Shown here: positions 28,054 through 37,020 of the stretch, one piece after another
Layout of the letters: each line of letters starts with the position of its first letter
Position numbering within the stretch: position 1 is the first letter of the stretch
Source: Pseudomonas arcuscaelestis
Lineage (GTDB): Bacteria; Pseudomonadota; Gammaproteobacteria; Pseudomonadales; Pseudomonadaceae
Length of the DNA: 64,000 nt
Assembly (NCBI RefSeq): GCF_016881005.1
Contig: NZ_JACOPV010000003.1
Coordinates: 1-64,000, forward strand
Reading direction: 5' to 3'
Made by a program: the position numbers and the translations under genes
Notes under the pieces: model-generated
What the model saw: the letters and a program-made list of their open reading frames with translations, nothing else
Databases searched by the model: none
What the model was told of the DNA's origin: nothing

Positions 28054-28080
28054 TAACTACGACTGTATTAGTCGTAGTTA
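28054..28080. promoter_or_regulatory. 11-bp perfect inverted repeat, candidate Rrf2 operator
   Basis: TAACTACGACT and AGTCGTAGTTA flank a 5-base GTATT centre with no mismatch. It lies 80 bases from the flavoprotein start and 143 from the Rrf2 start, so it could control both divergent genes. A second partial copy of the core (TTAGTCGGA near 28207) lies just before the Rrf2 start. That Rrf2 binds it is an inference. Confidence 0.65.
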
Positions 28081-28222
28081 ATTTGAGCAAGCACTATTTT
28101 TAAGCGATTCTTGCCGTCGATTGGCTGATTTCTCTCAAGGAGGCTCTATTTGAGGGGCCGCAAGTCGTTCGCCATGCATGAAAATCTGATAGCATTGGCG
28201 ACAAAGTTAGTCGGAGATTGTC

Positions 28223-28765
28223 ATGTCTTTGTATAGCGCTGGCGTGGAGTACGGCATCCATTGCCTTACCTTCCTGGTCGATGAGCTGGGTGATAGCCGT
28301 GAAGCCAGTGTGCGTGACCTTGCCGACCTGCAGGGTGTGCCTCAGGAGTACCTGGCCAAGGTCTTCACCAAGCTCGCCAAGGCCGGGCTTGTGGCGGCCA
28401 CCGAAGGCGTGCGCGGAGGGTTCAAGCTGGCGCGTCCGGCGGACGAAATCAGTGTGCTGGATATCGTTACCGCCATAGACGGGCGCAAGATGATCTTCGA
28501 GTGCCGTGATGTGCGCGATCGCTGTGCGCTGTTTGAAGGTTCGCCGCCAAGTTGGGCCCAGGAGGGCACCTGCTCCATTCATGCGGTAATGCTTACGGCG
28601 CAAAAACGCATGGAAGAGGCGTTGGCGCAGCAGACCATCCTGGATATCGCCCGACGCGTTGGTCGCAAGGCGCCGCCTGAGTTTTCCACTCAGTTGGTCA
28701 ACTGGATGAGTGACCGTCGCGCGGGCAAGACCATCGGCGACATACCCGTCGTCGATATATCCTGA
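28223..28765 (+). CDS. Rrf2-family regulator with three conserved cysteines
   Basis: A 180-residue regulator. The winged helix (SVRDLADLQGVPQEYLAKVF, GVRGGFKLARP) is typical of Rrf2. C94, C101 and C117 (FECRDVRDRC, QEGTCSIH) occupy the positions that hold an Fe-S cluster in IscR/NsrR/RsrR-type members, so it may sense redox, iron or nitric oxide. It is divergent from the flavoprotein gene, its likely target. A GGAG eight bases upstream supports the start. Confidence 0.88.
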   Translation: MSLYSAGVEYGIHCLTFLVDELGDSREASVRDLADLQGVPQEYLAKVFTKLAKAGLVAATEGVRGGFKLARPADEISVLDIVTAIDGRKMIFECRDVRDRCALFEGSPPSWAQEGTCSIHAVMLTAQKRMEEALAQQTILDIARRVGRKAPPEFSTQLVNWMSDRRAGKTIGDIPVVDIS

Positions 28766-28771
28766 AGCGGT

Positions 28772-28803
28772 GGGCTTGCCCCAGGATTGGGTAATGCAAG
28801 CCC
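28772..28803. repeat. REP-like hairpin between convergent genes
   Basis: GGGCTTGC and GCAAGCCC form an 8-bp stem around a 16-base loop, in the 69-base gap between the Rrf2 and SleB-like stops. The arms match the core of Pseudomonas REP-type palindromes. It may act as a bidirectional transcription stop, though no T-run follows. Confidence 0.55.
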
Positions 28804-28834
28804 CTGTCCAACACCGCCCGAACCCGCGCTCCGG

Positions 28835-29449
28835 TTAGCGCGCCGTGCCATTTCGCGGCTTGTAGAACAGGAAGTCGCTGGTCTCTGTGGTCTTCACATA
28901 GCCGCGCGCCCAATCCGGCGATACATGGCGGTCATGAAAATACAGTGCGCCGCGGGTACGGTCATCCAACTGCCGGTTGAGCGCCTTGCGTGCGATTTCT
29001 TTGGCAATGGCATAACGGGCTTCTTCCTGGACTGAGTCAGAACGCCCGTCGCACCACCAGGAAAACTGGCAGTTGCCGGTCTCGGAACCCTGCTTGACGA
29101 CCCCGCACACGGTGTCGGGAAAGCCCTCATGACCCAGGCGGTTCATCACCACGCTGGCCACCGCTTCCATGTCCGGCGCCTTGCCACCCTTCGATTCCCA
29201 ATAGATGCTGCGTGCCATGCAGGTGATGGCGTCGTCCAATGCCGCCTGACCTGCAGGGTCTACTGCCTGGGCTTCGGGTTGGCTGATGGCTTTGCTTTTG
29301 CTGGCAGACGGTGCATCCGGTTGTGCGGCTGCTTTTTGCTCCAGTGCCTGGGCTTTTTCTTCAGCCACCTGGGCTTTGCCTTCACTCCCTGCAACGAGCG
29401 GGCTGCAGAGGCTTAGCGCCAGGCAGGTTACAATCGTTATAAGGCGCAT
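28835..29449 (-). CDS. SleB-like cell wall hydrolase
   Basis: A 204-residue exported protein: signal peptide (RLITIVTCLALSLCSPLVAG), an Ala/Gln/Lys-rich linker (residues about 22-65, likely helical), then the Hydrolase_2 domain of germination-type lytic enzymes (ARSIYWESKGGKAPDMEAVA, VVMNRLGHEGFPDTVCGVV, CQFSWWCDG). The domain's Glu after the YWES stretch is the presumed catalytic residue. It probably cuts peptidoglycan in the periplasm. The start at 29449 follows from the signal peptide. Confidence 0.87.
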   Translation of the reverse strand: MRLITIVTCLALSLCSPLVAGSEGKAQVAEEKAQALEQKAAAQPDAPSASKSKAISQPEAQAVDPAGQAALDDAITCMARSIYWESKGGKAPDMEAVASVVMNRLGHEGFPDTVCGVVKQGSETGNCQFSWWCDGRSDSVQEEARYAIAKEIARKALNRQLDDRTRGALYFHDRHVSPDWARGYVKTTETSDFLFYKPRNGTAR

Positions 29450-29585
29450 GATCTGGCTCTTGAGTAGCGAGAGAAAGATGAAGCTTCCCGTTACAGGGTC
29501 GACCGCAAGGCGCTCAAAACATTCCAACTGTTCGACGACGAGCGCATCGCGCATCATGGGTGCAGTCCGTTCAAGGGAGATTTAC

Positions 29586-30437
29586 ATGCGTGTCCTGTCA
29601 TCCGTTCTGCGTCTCGCCTGCCTGCCTATGGCGCTGCTGGTCGCCACGGCAGTCCAGGCCAGTGAGCCATCGCAGTTAATCGATGCAATCAATAGCTATC
29701 GCAGTCAGGCCCAACGCTGTGGCGGACAGGCATCGCTAGAGCTGCCGCCACTGACCAGCGATCCTCGCCTGGTGTTGCCGGCCACCGGTAGCGTGGATTT
29801 GCGCAGTGCCCTGGCTCAAGTCAGTTACCCGATGGTCAATGTCCAGGCTATTACTCTCAATGGCCCTCGTGACGCTCAAGCGGCCATGCAAGCGGTGCGG
29901 GAAAGCTTCTGTCAGGTAGTGCTTGATCCACAGTTCGTCGATATTGGCGTCAGTCAGCAAGCTCGCGATTGGCGCATCGTGCTGGCGCGGCCGCTGCTTG
30001 CCGGAAAGCTGGGTGACTGGCAGGCCGAAGGCCAGAAGTTGTTGAACATGATCAACAGTGCACGCAGCCAGCAGCGCCAATGTGGCAGCCAGACGTTCGC
30101 GGCCAGCGCACCGTTGGCCTGGAACGCAGTGTTGGCTGGCGTTGCTGAAACCCATACCCGAACAATGGCCAATAAGAACTTTCTCGATCACATCGATCGC
30201 GATGGTCGTACACCCGGCGACAGAGCTGAGCTGGCCGGATACGCAGGACAGCTGACGGGCGAAAACATCGCCGCCGGGCAGGACACCCCGCGCAAGGTGG
30301 TCGATGGGTGGTTGGCCAGCCCTGGCCATTGCGCCAACGTGATGAACCCGCAGTTCACCGAGTTGGGCGCCGCCTACGCCGTCGATCCCAAGAGCGATGC
30401 CGGGATCTACTGGACGGCAATGTTCGGTGCACCCTGA
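29586..30437 (+). CDS. Exported CAP/SCP-domain protein with a degenerate first repeat
   Basis: A 283-residue protein with a signal peptide to about residue 25. The C-terminal half (about 150-283) is a complete bacterial CAP (SCP/PR1) domain: LLNMINSARSQQRQCGSQTF, ETHTRTMANKNFLDHIDRDG, LTGENIAAG, GWLASPGHCANVMNP. The N-terminal half begins with a similar motif, LIDAINSYRSQAQRCGGQ (31-48), but lacks the H-x-x-M, GEN and GHC blocks, so it looks like a shortened second copy. Function of bacterial CAP proteins is mostly unknown. GGGAG sits before the ATG. Confidence 0.87.
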   Translation: MRVLSSVLRLACLPMALLVATAVQASEPSQLIDAINSYRSQAQRCGGQASLELPPLTSDPRLVLPATGSVDLRSALAQVSYPMVNVQAITLNGPRDAQAAMQAVRESFCQVVLDPQFVDIGVSQQARDWRIVLARPLLAGKLGDWQAEGQKLLNMINSARSQQRQCGSQTFAASAPLAWNAVLAGVAETHTRTMANKNFLDHIDRDGRTPGDRAELAGYAGQLTGENIAAGQDTPRKVVDGWLASPGHCANVMNPQFTELGAAYAVDPKSDAGIYWTAMFGAP

Positions 30438-30445
30438 GGTTGCAT

Positions 30446-31891
30446 TTAGCCGTAATGCAGATCCGTGCGCTTGAGCAGTTGCTTACAGCGCTCGGACAGG
30501 TGCACCACGCGCAAGTGCTTGCCGTTATTGCTGTAGCGCTCGCGCAAGGTTTTCAGCGCCGCAATTGCCGAGTAATCGACAAAGTTCAAGTGCTGGCAAT
30601 CGAGAGTCACCTGGGCTGGGTCGTTGACGGGGTCGAACTGATTGAGGAAGGGCGTCGTCGAGGCGAAGAATAACGTACCGTGGACCCGATAGAGCTTGCT
30701 GCCATCACTTTCCAGGTGGCTGTCAGCATACAGTTCGCGAGCTTGCTGCCAGGCGAAGTTTATAGCGGCGATCACGATACCAATCAGCACCGCCGTGGCC
30801 AGATCAGTGAGTACGGTAACCACGGTCACTGCAATGATTGCCAGCATGTCGTTCACCGGCACCTTGTGCAGCACGCGCAGCGATGCCCACGAGAATGTCT
30901 GCTGCGACACCACGAACATCACGCCAACCAGGGCTGCCAGCGGGATTCGCTCGATCAGCGGTGAGAGAAACAGCACGAACAGCAAAATCATGACACCTGC
31001 CACCACGCCGGACAGTCGGCCGCGTCCACCAGAGCTCAGGTTGATGGCGGTCTGGCCGATCATGGCGCAACCGCCCATGCCGCCGAACATGCCGGACGTC
31101 ATGTTGGCCACACCCAGGGCCACGCACTCGCGGTTGGGGTAGCCGCGGCTTTCGGTGATTTCATCGGTCAGGTTGAGGGTCAGCAACGTTTCCAGCAAAC
31201 CCACCAGCGCCATCAGGATCGCGTAAGGCGCGATGATCTGCAGGGTTTCCAGGGTCCAGGGAATGTCCGGCCAGCTCAGTGCAGGCAGGCCGCCAGCGAT
31301 ATGGGCCAGATCGCCCAGGGTATGGGTGGGCAGATCGAGCAGGTAGACGCCGGCGCCAACGCCAAGGATCGCGATCAAAGCCGGCGGCACACTACGGGTC
31401 AGGCGTGGCAGCAAATAAACGATGGCCATGGTCAGCGCGACCAGGCCGATCATCAGGTACAAGGTTGAGCCCGACAGCCAGGCGCCGTCGTGTTTAAAAT
31501 GCTCAAGCTGGGCGAGGGCGATGATGATCGCCAGGCCGTTGACGAAACCGAGCATCACCGAGTAAGGCACCATACGTACCAGTTTGCCCAGGCGCAGCAC
31601 GCCAAAGGCAATCATGATTAACCCGCCGAGCAGTACTGTTGCCAACAGGTACTGCACGCCGTGCTGAACCACCAAGGCGACGATGACCACCGCCATGGAC
31701 CCAGCCGCCCCAGAGATCATCCCCGGACGACCACCGAGCAAGGCGGTGAGCGTACAAATGATGAACGCGCCATAGAGACCCATCAGCGGGTTCAGATGCG
31801 CCACCAAAGCAAAGGCAATGCATTCGGGCACCAGCGCAAAGGACGTGGTGAGCCCAGCCAGGACATCGGCGCGTAGGGAGGTTGTTTTCAT
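30446..31891 (-). CDS. SulP-family anion transporter with STAS domain
   Basis: A 481-residue inner-membrane protein with the SulP core (DVLAGLTTSFALVPECIAFA at the N-terminus; RECVALGVANMTSGMFGGMG; PLAALVGVMFVV) and a C-terminal STAS domain (residues about 395-481; QVTLDCQHLNFVDYSAIAAL). SulP proteins move sulfate, bicarbonate or dicarboxylates. The substrate is not readable from the sequence. Convergent with the CAP-protein gene, 8 bases between stops. Confidence 0.9.
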   Translation of the reverse strand: MKTTSLRADVLAGLTTSFALVPECIAFALVAHLNPLMGLYGAFIICTLTALLGGRPGMISGAAGSMAVVIVALVVQHGVQYLLATVLLGGLIMIAFGVLRLGKLVRMVPYSVMLGFVNGLAIIIALAQLEHFKHDGAWLSGSTLYLMIGLVALTMAIVYLLPRLTRSVPPALIAILGVGAGVYLLDLPTHTLGDLAHIAGGLPALSWPDIPWTLETLQIIAPYAILMALVGLLETLLTLNLTDEITESRGYPNRECVALGVANMTSGMFGGMGGCAMIGQTAINLSSGGRGRLSGVVAGVMILLFVLFLSPLIERIPLAALVGVMFVVSQQTFSWASLRVLHKVPVNDMLAIIAVTVVTVLTDLATAVLIGIVIAAINFAWQQARELYADSHLESDGSKLYRVHGTLFFASTTPFLNQFDPVNDPAQVTLDCQHLNFVDYSAIAALKTLRERYSNNGKHLRVVHLSERCKQLLKRTDLHYG

Positions 31892-31955
31892 GGTCGGGGA
31901 AGCTGCCGGCGAAAAGGGGAGGATGCTACGGAAATTCGCCGGCCTGGGCCAGTGT

Positions 31956-32885
31956 TCAAATAGAGGCCAGCATCAACTCCAGGTTTTGCACCGCAGCACC
32001 CGAGGCACCCTTGCCCAGGTTATCGAACACCGCAGTCAATACTATTTGACCATGGGCAGGATTGGCGAACACCGCCAACTGCAGCTCATTGCTGTCGTTC
32101 ACTGTTTGCGGATCCAGCATCGGCGCGGCTTCACCCTGTTCCAGCGCTGCCACGTGTACATAGCGTGAACCATGATAGTACTGGCGCAGGCGCTCATGCA
32201 GATGGGTCGCGTTGACACCTGCCGGCAACAGGCGCGTCTGCAGGGCAATGGTCAGGGCGATGCCCTGGCGGTAGCTACCATAGCTTGGGATGAACACCGG
32301 TCGATGTGACAGACCGGCATGCACCTGGATTTCCGGCACATGTTTGTGATCCAGGTTCAGTCCATAAACCAGAACGCCCTGGTCCGCTTTCTGTTCTGCG
32401 CTTTCGTGACGCTCAACGGCGGCACGCCCCCCTCCGGAATAGCCCGATACCGCGTTGACCGTCAGCGGGTAGTCAGCAGGCACCAAACCTGCGCTGAGCA
32501 ATGGTCGCAACAGGGCAATGGCGCCCGTGGGGTAACAGCCTGGATTGCTCACGCGCTGGGCCTGGGCGATCCGTTCGGCCTGTTGCTCGTCAAGTTCGGG
32601 CAGGCCGTAGACCCAGCCTGGCGCCGTGCGATGAGCGGAACTGGCATCGATCACGCGCACTTTTGCGCTGTTGATCGTTGCCACCGCCTGGCGCGCGGCA
32701 TCATCGGGCAGGCACAGAATCGCCACATCGACACTGTTGATGGCCTCGGCGCGACGCTTTGGGTCCTTGCGTTCGCTGTCGGGCAAGGTCAGCAGGCGTA
32801 GATTGTCGCGCCCCTGCAAGCGGGAGTGGATCAACAGGCCGGTGGTGCCTTGGTCGCCATCAATAAACACAAGTGGCTGGTGCAT
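31956..32885 (-). CDS. argC: N-acetyl-gamma-glutamyl-phosphate reductase, short (type 2) form
   Basis: A 309-residue enzyme that reduces N-acetyl-glutamyl-phosphate to the semialdehyde in arginine synthesis. Seen: [18 protein letters not shown] at the nucleotide site, the active-site Cys in [18 protein letters not shown], and [14 protein letters not shown]. The short length and GDQGTTG start are typical of the type 2 subfamily rather than the roughly 345-residue form. Divergent from a LysR regulator with an operator-like palindrome in between. Confidence 0.93.
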   Translation of the reverse strand: MHQPLVFIDGDQGTTGLLIHSRLQGRDNLRLLTLPDSERKDPKRRAEAINSVDVAILCLPDDAARQAVATINSAKVRVIDASSAHRTAPGWVYGLPELDEQQAERIAQAQRVSNPGCYPTGAIALLRPLLSAGLVPADYPLTVNAVSGYSGGGRAAVERHESAEQKADQGVLVYGLNLDHKHVPEIQVHAGLSHRPVFIPSYGSYRQGIALTIALQTRLLPAGVNATHLHERLRQYYHGSRYVHVAALEQGEAAPMLDPQTVNDSNELQLAVFANPAHGQIVLTAVFDNLGKGASGAAVQNLELMLASI

Positions 32886-32966
32886 GTTGCTCTCAATGAA
32901 TAAGTTCAGGGAGTGCCTATGCTGGCGTTGAACTGGACGAAAGAAAATTTGAATATCATGATGCTG

Positions 32967-32989
32967 TCATTCATTAATTCTGAATGACC
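32967..32989. promoter_or_regulatory. 8-bp inverted repeat in the argC/LysR gap
   Basis: GTCATTCA and TGAATGAC flank a 7-base AT-rich centre with no mismatch. It ends 7 bases before the LysR start codon and 81 bases from the argC start, a usual position for a LysR autoregulatory box. Binding is inferred. Confidence 0.6.
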
Positions 32990-32996
32990 GGAAGCT

Positions 32997-33890
32997 ATGC
33001 GTGAAATCAGCCTGGACCGCCTCAGAACCCTAGTGGTGATTGCCGACCTCGGCTCCTTTGCCCAGGCCGCGCGGGCGCTCAACCTGGCGCCACCGACTGT
33101 CAGCCTGCACATCGCCGATCTGGAGGCGCGCATTGGGGCGCCGCTGTTGTCGCGCAAACGCGGGCAGATTCACCCGACGAGCATCGGTGAAACCTTGCTG
33201 GAGCGCGCGCGTCGGCTGCTCGCCGACGCCGAGCAGGCGCTGGATGAAGTTCAACGTCAGGTACAGGGCCTGAGTGGCCGGGTACGCCTCGGGGCTTCCA
33301 CCGGCGCCATTGCCCACTTGCTCCCGCAAGCATTGGATATCTTGCGGGTGCGTCACCCCGGAATCGATGTGCAGGTGCAAGTGCTGACCTCGCGAGAATC
33401 GCTGCTGCGCTTGCAAGACGGAACGCTTGATCTGGGATTGGTGGCGTTGCCGCAAGCGGCGCTCAAAGGGGTGCAGGTACAGCCGTGGCGCCGTGACCCG
33501 ATCATGGCCTTCGTGCCTGCGAGCTGGGCGCCACCTGCGCGTATCACACCCGCCTGGCTGGCCGGTAGGGCGCTGATCCTCAATGACAGCACCACGCAGT
33601 TGTCGCGCGTGACCAGTGACTGGTTTGCCAGCGCAGGGTTGCAAGCGGATGCGCGAATCCAGCTCAATTACAACGACGCAGTGAAAAGCCTGGTCGCTGC
33701 CGGCTATGGCGCCACCTTATTGCCCCACGAGTCCAGCGTGCCGGAGTCGGACCCACGCTTGTGCATGCGTCCTTTGCGTCCGGGCTTGTGGCGTCACCTG
33801 GGTATTGCCAGTCGCCAAGGGCAGGTGGAGCAGAGCACTCGCTTCGTTCTGCAAGTGCTGGTGGAGCTTGCGTTGCAGCGCGCAGCTTAA
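32997..33890 (+). CDS. LysR-family transcriptional regulator
   Basis: A 297-residue regulator with the N-terminal helix-turn-helix (VVIADLGSFAQAARALNLAP, PTVSLHIADLEARIG) and a co-inducer domain (VRLGASTGAIAHLLPQALDI). Its divergence from argC suggests control of arginine synthesis or of itself. Effector unknown. Its last four bases overlap the end of the convergent GNAT gene. No good ribosome site is seen, partly because the palindrome fills that region. Confidence 0.87.
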   Translation: MREISLDRLRTLVVIADLGSFAQAARALNLAPPTVSLHIADLEARIGAPLLSRKRGQIHPTSIGETLLERARRLLADAEQALDEVQRQVQGLSGRVRLGASTGAIAHLLPQALDILRVRHPGIDVQVQVLTSRESLLRLQDGTLDLGLVALPQAALKGVQVQPWRRDPIMAFVPASWAPPARITPAWLAGRALILNDSTTQLSRVTSDWFASAGLQADARIQLNYNDAVKSLVAAGYGATLLPHESSVPESDPRLCMRPLRPGLWRHLGIASRQGQVEQSTRFVLQVLVELALQRAA

Positions 33891-34609
33891 ACCAGGCGTA
33901 CAGGCGTACCACGGTTTTGCCAGGCACGTTCGCCCAAGCGCTCCTGGACAAAAGCCTGTGCTTTACGCTGCAACTGGTCCAGGTGCCGGTCGCGTTGTTT
34001 CTCGGCATCGATCATCGCTCGCTTGCCATGTTGCTGGAGCAGATAGGTATGAATCTGCTGCACTTCGAGGGTGCGGTAGATTGGCGCCACATCCAACACC
34101 GCTACCTGACCTTCGCTGGCGTGGTCACGGGTGTTCATCAGCACTTGTGGGCCACGCGCAGCAATGACTGCAAACCCCATTGCTTCAAAATACGCAACCT
34201 TGCCCACCGTGCAGGCCAGTTCCGCATGGGGATAACGTTCGGTCATCTGCCCCAGCATGGCGCGAGCGGCGCCCTGTCGGCGATAGTGGTTGTGTACGGC
34301 GAGGTAGGCGACAGCGCAGGCCTCGGGATCATCGTGCACAGGTAGGTAGAGAAGAAAGCCGGTGACGGTCTGCGGGTCTCGCGTATCGGTGGCCACGATC
34401 AGTTCAACACACAGCTCGCCAGGTTCGCCCATGGCTTGCAAGTAGCGGTGGACCTCAAGGCCGGTGCTGTACTGGTAGAGATTGAACAGCGGGTTGCTCG
34501 GTGTTATGCCGACAGGGCTGATATCGGTCAGGTAATCGACCACCATTTGCAGGATCTGGCTCTTGATCGACTCCTCGGGCGGGGCGACAAAATGGGTGAG
34601 GGCGAACAT
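33887..34609 (-). CDS. GNAT-family N-acetyltransferase
   Basis: A 240-residue protein. The GNAT core lies at about residues 70-150: FLLYLPVHDDPEACAVAYLA, HNHYRRQGAARAMLGQM (acetyl-CoA loop) and KVAYFEAMGFAVIAARGPQV. The C-terminal 90 residues are helical and highly charged (QQHGKRAMIDAEKQRDRHLD) and are not part of the standard fold. The start is placed at MFALTHFVAP. Substrate unknown. Confidence 0.82.
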   Translation of the reverse strand: MFALTHFVAPPEESIKSQILQMVVDYLTDISPVGITPSNPLFNLYQYSTGLEVHRYLQAMGEPGELCVELIVATDTRDPQTVTGFLLYLPVHDDPEACAVAYLAVHNHYRRQGAARAMLGQMTERYPHAELACTVGKVAYFEAMGFAVIAARGPQVLMNTRDHASEGQVAVLDVAPIYRTLEVQQIHTYLLQQHGKRAMIDAEKQRDRHLDQLQRKAQAFVQERLGERAWQNRGTPVRLV

Positions 34610-34688
34610 GGGGGCAAACTCCGCAGGCTTGGGCTTTGCGGCAAGTCTACAGGTCTGGCATCGTTGCTGCTTGTATCGTGGGTAAGCC

Positions 34689-34705
34689 CGCCCCACTGAG
34701 GGGCG
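34689..34705. repeat. Short GC-rich hairpin downstream of EF-G2
   Basis: CGCCCC-ACTGA-GGGGCG forms a 6-bp stem 24 bases past the EF-G2 stop. The surroundings (GGGTAAGCCCGCCCC) look REP-like. It could stop transcription but has no T-run. Confidence 0.45.
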
Positions 34706-34728
34706 CGAGCTTGGGTTGCGCTTAGCGA

Positions 34729-36834
34729 TCAGCCTTGTCTTTTGATGATCGCATCGGCAATGCTTGCCGGCGCTTCGGCGTATTTGGTGAACTCCATGGT
34801 GTAGCTGGCGCGGCCTTGGGTCATGGAGCGCATTTGCGTGGAGTAGCCGAACATTTCGCCCAACGGTACTTCGGCACGGACGACCTTACCTGCGGGTGTT
34901 TCGCCGCCTTCCTGAATCAGCCCGCGACGACGGCTCAGGTCACCCATGATATCGCCCTGATATTCCTCAGGCGTTACCACCTCGACTTTCATTACCGGCT
35001 CGAGCAGCACCGCACCGCCTTTTTGCGCCAGTTGCTTGGTGGCCATGGAGGCAGCGACCTTGAACGCCATCTCATTGGAATCGACGTCGTGGTAGGAACC
35101 ATCGAACACGGTGGCTTTCAGACCGATCAGCGGATAACCGGCTAGAACCCCGTTCTTCATCTGCTCCTCGATACCTTTTTGAATCGCCGGAATGTATTCG
35201 CGCGGGATGACACCGCCAACGACCTCGTTGACGAATTCCAGGCCTTCCTTGCCTTCCTCTCCAGGTGCGAAGCGAATCCAGCAATGGCCATATTGGCCAC
35301 GGCCACCGGACTGGCGGACGAACTTGCCTTCGATCTCACAGGTATTGCGTATTTTTTCGCGGTAGGCCACCTGCGGTTTACCGATATTGGCCTCGACACC
35401 GAATTCGCGTCGCATACGGTCAACGATGATGTCCAGGTGCAATTCGCCCATGCCGGAGATGATGGTCTGCGCCGTTTCTTCGTCGGTGCGTACCCGGAAC
35501 GAGGGGTCCTCCTGGGCCAGTTTGCTCAAGGCGATACCCATTTTTTCCTGGTCGGCCTTGGTTTTCGGCTCGACCGCCACCGAAATCACCGGATCAGGAA
35601 AGTCCATGCGCTCCAGCACAATCGGTTTGTTGATATCACATAGGGTATCGCCGGTGGTCACATCCTTCATGCCGATCAACGCCGCGATATCACCGGCGCA
35701 AACCGCTTTGATCTCCGCACGCTGGTTGGCGTGCATCTGCACCATACGGCCCACGCGCTCTTTTTTGCCTTTGACCGAATTGAGTACGGCATCGCCGGAA
35801 CTGAGCACGCCTGAGTAAACCCGGGCAAAGGTCAGGGTGCCGACGAAGGGGTCGGTGGCGATCTTGAACGCCAGGGCCGAGAAGGGTTCATTGTCGTCGG
35901 CATGACGCTCTAGATGCTTATCTTCGTGATCAGGGTCGGTGCCGTTGATTGCCGGGATTTCCGACGGTGCTGGCAGGTAGTCGATTACCGCATCGAGCAT
36001 CAACGGCACGCCTTTGTTCTTGAACGAGGAGCCGCAGATGGCCGGAACGATTTCGTTGGCCAGGGTACGCTTGCGCAGGCCGGCCTTGATTTGTTCGTTG
36101 CTCAATTCTTCGCCGTTCAGGTAAAGCTCCATGAACTCGTCATTGGCTTCGGCAGCCGCTTCGATCATGTGCGCACGCCACGTGTTGGCCAGCTCCAGCA
36201 TGTCTGCCGGAATGTCCTCTTCGCGATAGCTGGTGCCCTGGTCGGCCTCATTCCAGTAGATGGCTTTCATTTTTACCAGGTCGATCTGGCCGATGAAGTG
36301 TTCCTCGGCGCCAATGGCCAGTTGAATCGGTACCGGGTGATGTCCCAGACGTTGGTCGATCTGTTTGACCACCCGCAGAAAATCGGCGCCCTGGCGGTCC
36401 ATTTTGTTGACATAGGCCATGCGCGGCACATGGTACTTGTTGGCTTGGCGCCAGACCGTTTCCGACTGGGGTTCAACGCCATCGGCACCACTGAACACCA
36501 CCACGGCGCCGTCCAGCACCCGCAGCGAGCGTTCTACTTCAATGGTGAAGTCGACGTGGCCGGGGGTGTCGATGATGTTGAAGCGGAATTTTTCCGGAAA
36601 TTGTTTGATTGAACCCTGCCAGAACGCAGTGGTGGCAGCCGAGGTAATGGTGATGCCCCGCTCTTGTTCCTGCGCCATCCAGTCCATGGTCGCCGCACCG
36701 TCGTGCACCTCGCCCATTTTATGATTGACCCCGGTGTAGAACAGGATGCGTTCGGTGGTGGTGGTCTTGCCTGCGTCAACATGAGCGACGATGCCGATGT
36801 TGCGGTACAGCTCGATGGGGGTGGTGCGCGCCAT
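34729..36834 (-). CDS. fusB: Elongation factor G, second (stand-alone) copy
   Basis: A 701-residue translational GTPase. G1 AHVDAGKT (17-24), G3 [10 protein letters not shown]4 NKMD and domains II-V are all intact ([40 protein letters not shown]). EF-G moves tRNA-mRNA on the ribosome and acts in recycling. It is not in a str operon: no rpsL, rpsG or tuf is near, so this is the second EF-G known from pseudomonads. AGGTGA is well spaced before the ATG. The symbol fusB is used for the second copy in P. putida; fusA2 is used elsewhere. Confidence 0.92.
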   Translation of the reverse strand: MARTTPIELYRNIGIVAHVDAGKTTTTERILFYTGVNHKMGEVHDGAATMDWMAQEQERGITITSAATTAFWQGSIKQFPEKFRFNIIDTPGHVDFTIEVERSLRVLDGAVVVFSGADGVEPQSETVWRQANKYHVPRMAYVNKMDRQGADFLRVVKQIDQRLGHHPVPIQLAIGAEEHFIGQIDLVKMKAIYWNEADQGTSYREEDIPADMLELANTWRAHMIEAAAEANDEFMELYLNGEELSNEQIKAGLRKRTLANEIVPAICGSSFKNKGVPLMLDAVIDYLPAPSEIPAINGTDPDHEDKHLERHADDNEPFSALAFKIATDPFVGTLTFARVYSGVLSSGDAVLNSVKGKKERVGRMVQMHANQRAEIKAVCAGDIAALIGMKDVTTGDTLCDINKPIVLERMDFPDPVISVAVEPKTKADQEKMGIALSKLAQEDPSFRVRTDEETAQTIISGMGELHLDIIVDRMRREFGVEANIGKPQVAYREKIRNTCEIEGKFVRQSGGRGQYGHCWIRFAPGEEGKEGLEFVNEVVGGVIPREYIPAIQKGIEEQMKNGVLAGYPLIGLKATVFDGSYHDVDSNEMAFKVAASMATKQLAQKGGAVLLEPVMKVEVVTPEEYQGDIMGDLSRRRGLIQEGGETPAGKVVRAEVPLGEMFGYSTQMRSMTQGRASYTMEFTKYAEAPASIADAIIKRQG

Positions 36835-37020
36835 GATGGGTCACCTGCGCAAGAATACGTTAGACGAAGAGGAGGGTATTCCCAAGGTAGCAGAAGTGAG
36901 CCGCTCTGCACGCTGGCGCATGCTTGAACCACGATCATCCATGGCGTGAGTAACCATCGGTTGTAATGCACCCGCTGCTGACGCTTAATCGTTCTATCCG
37001 CTTGCCTATGGAGCATGACA

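Noticed and set aside
28140..28600. Minus-strand open frame overlapping the Rrf2 gene
   Set aside because: Antisense to a gene with complete Rrf2 features; no domain in the translation.
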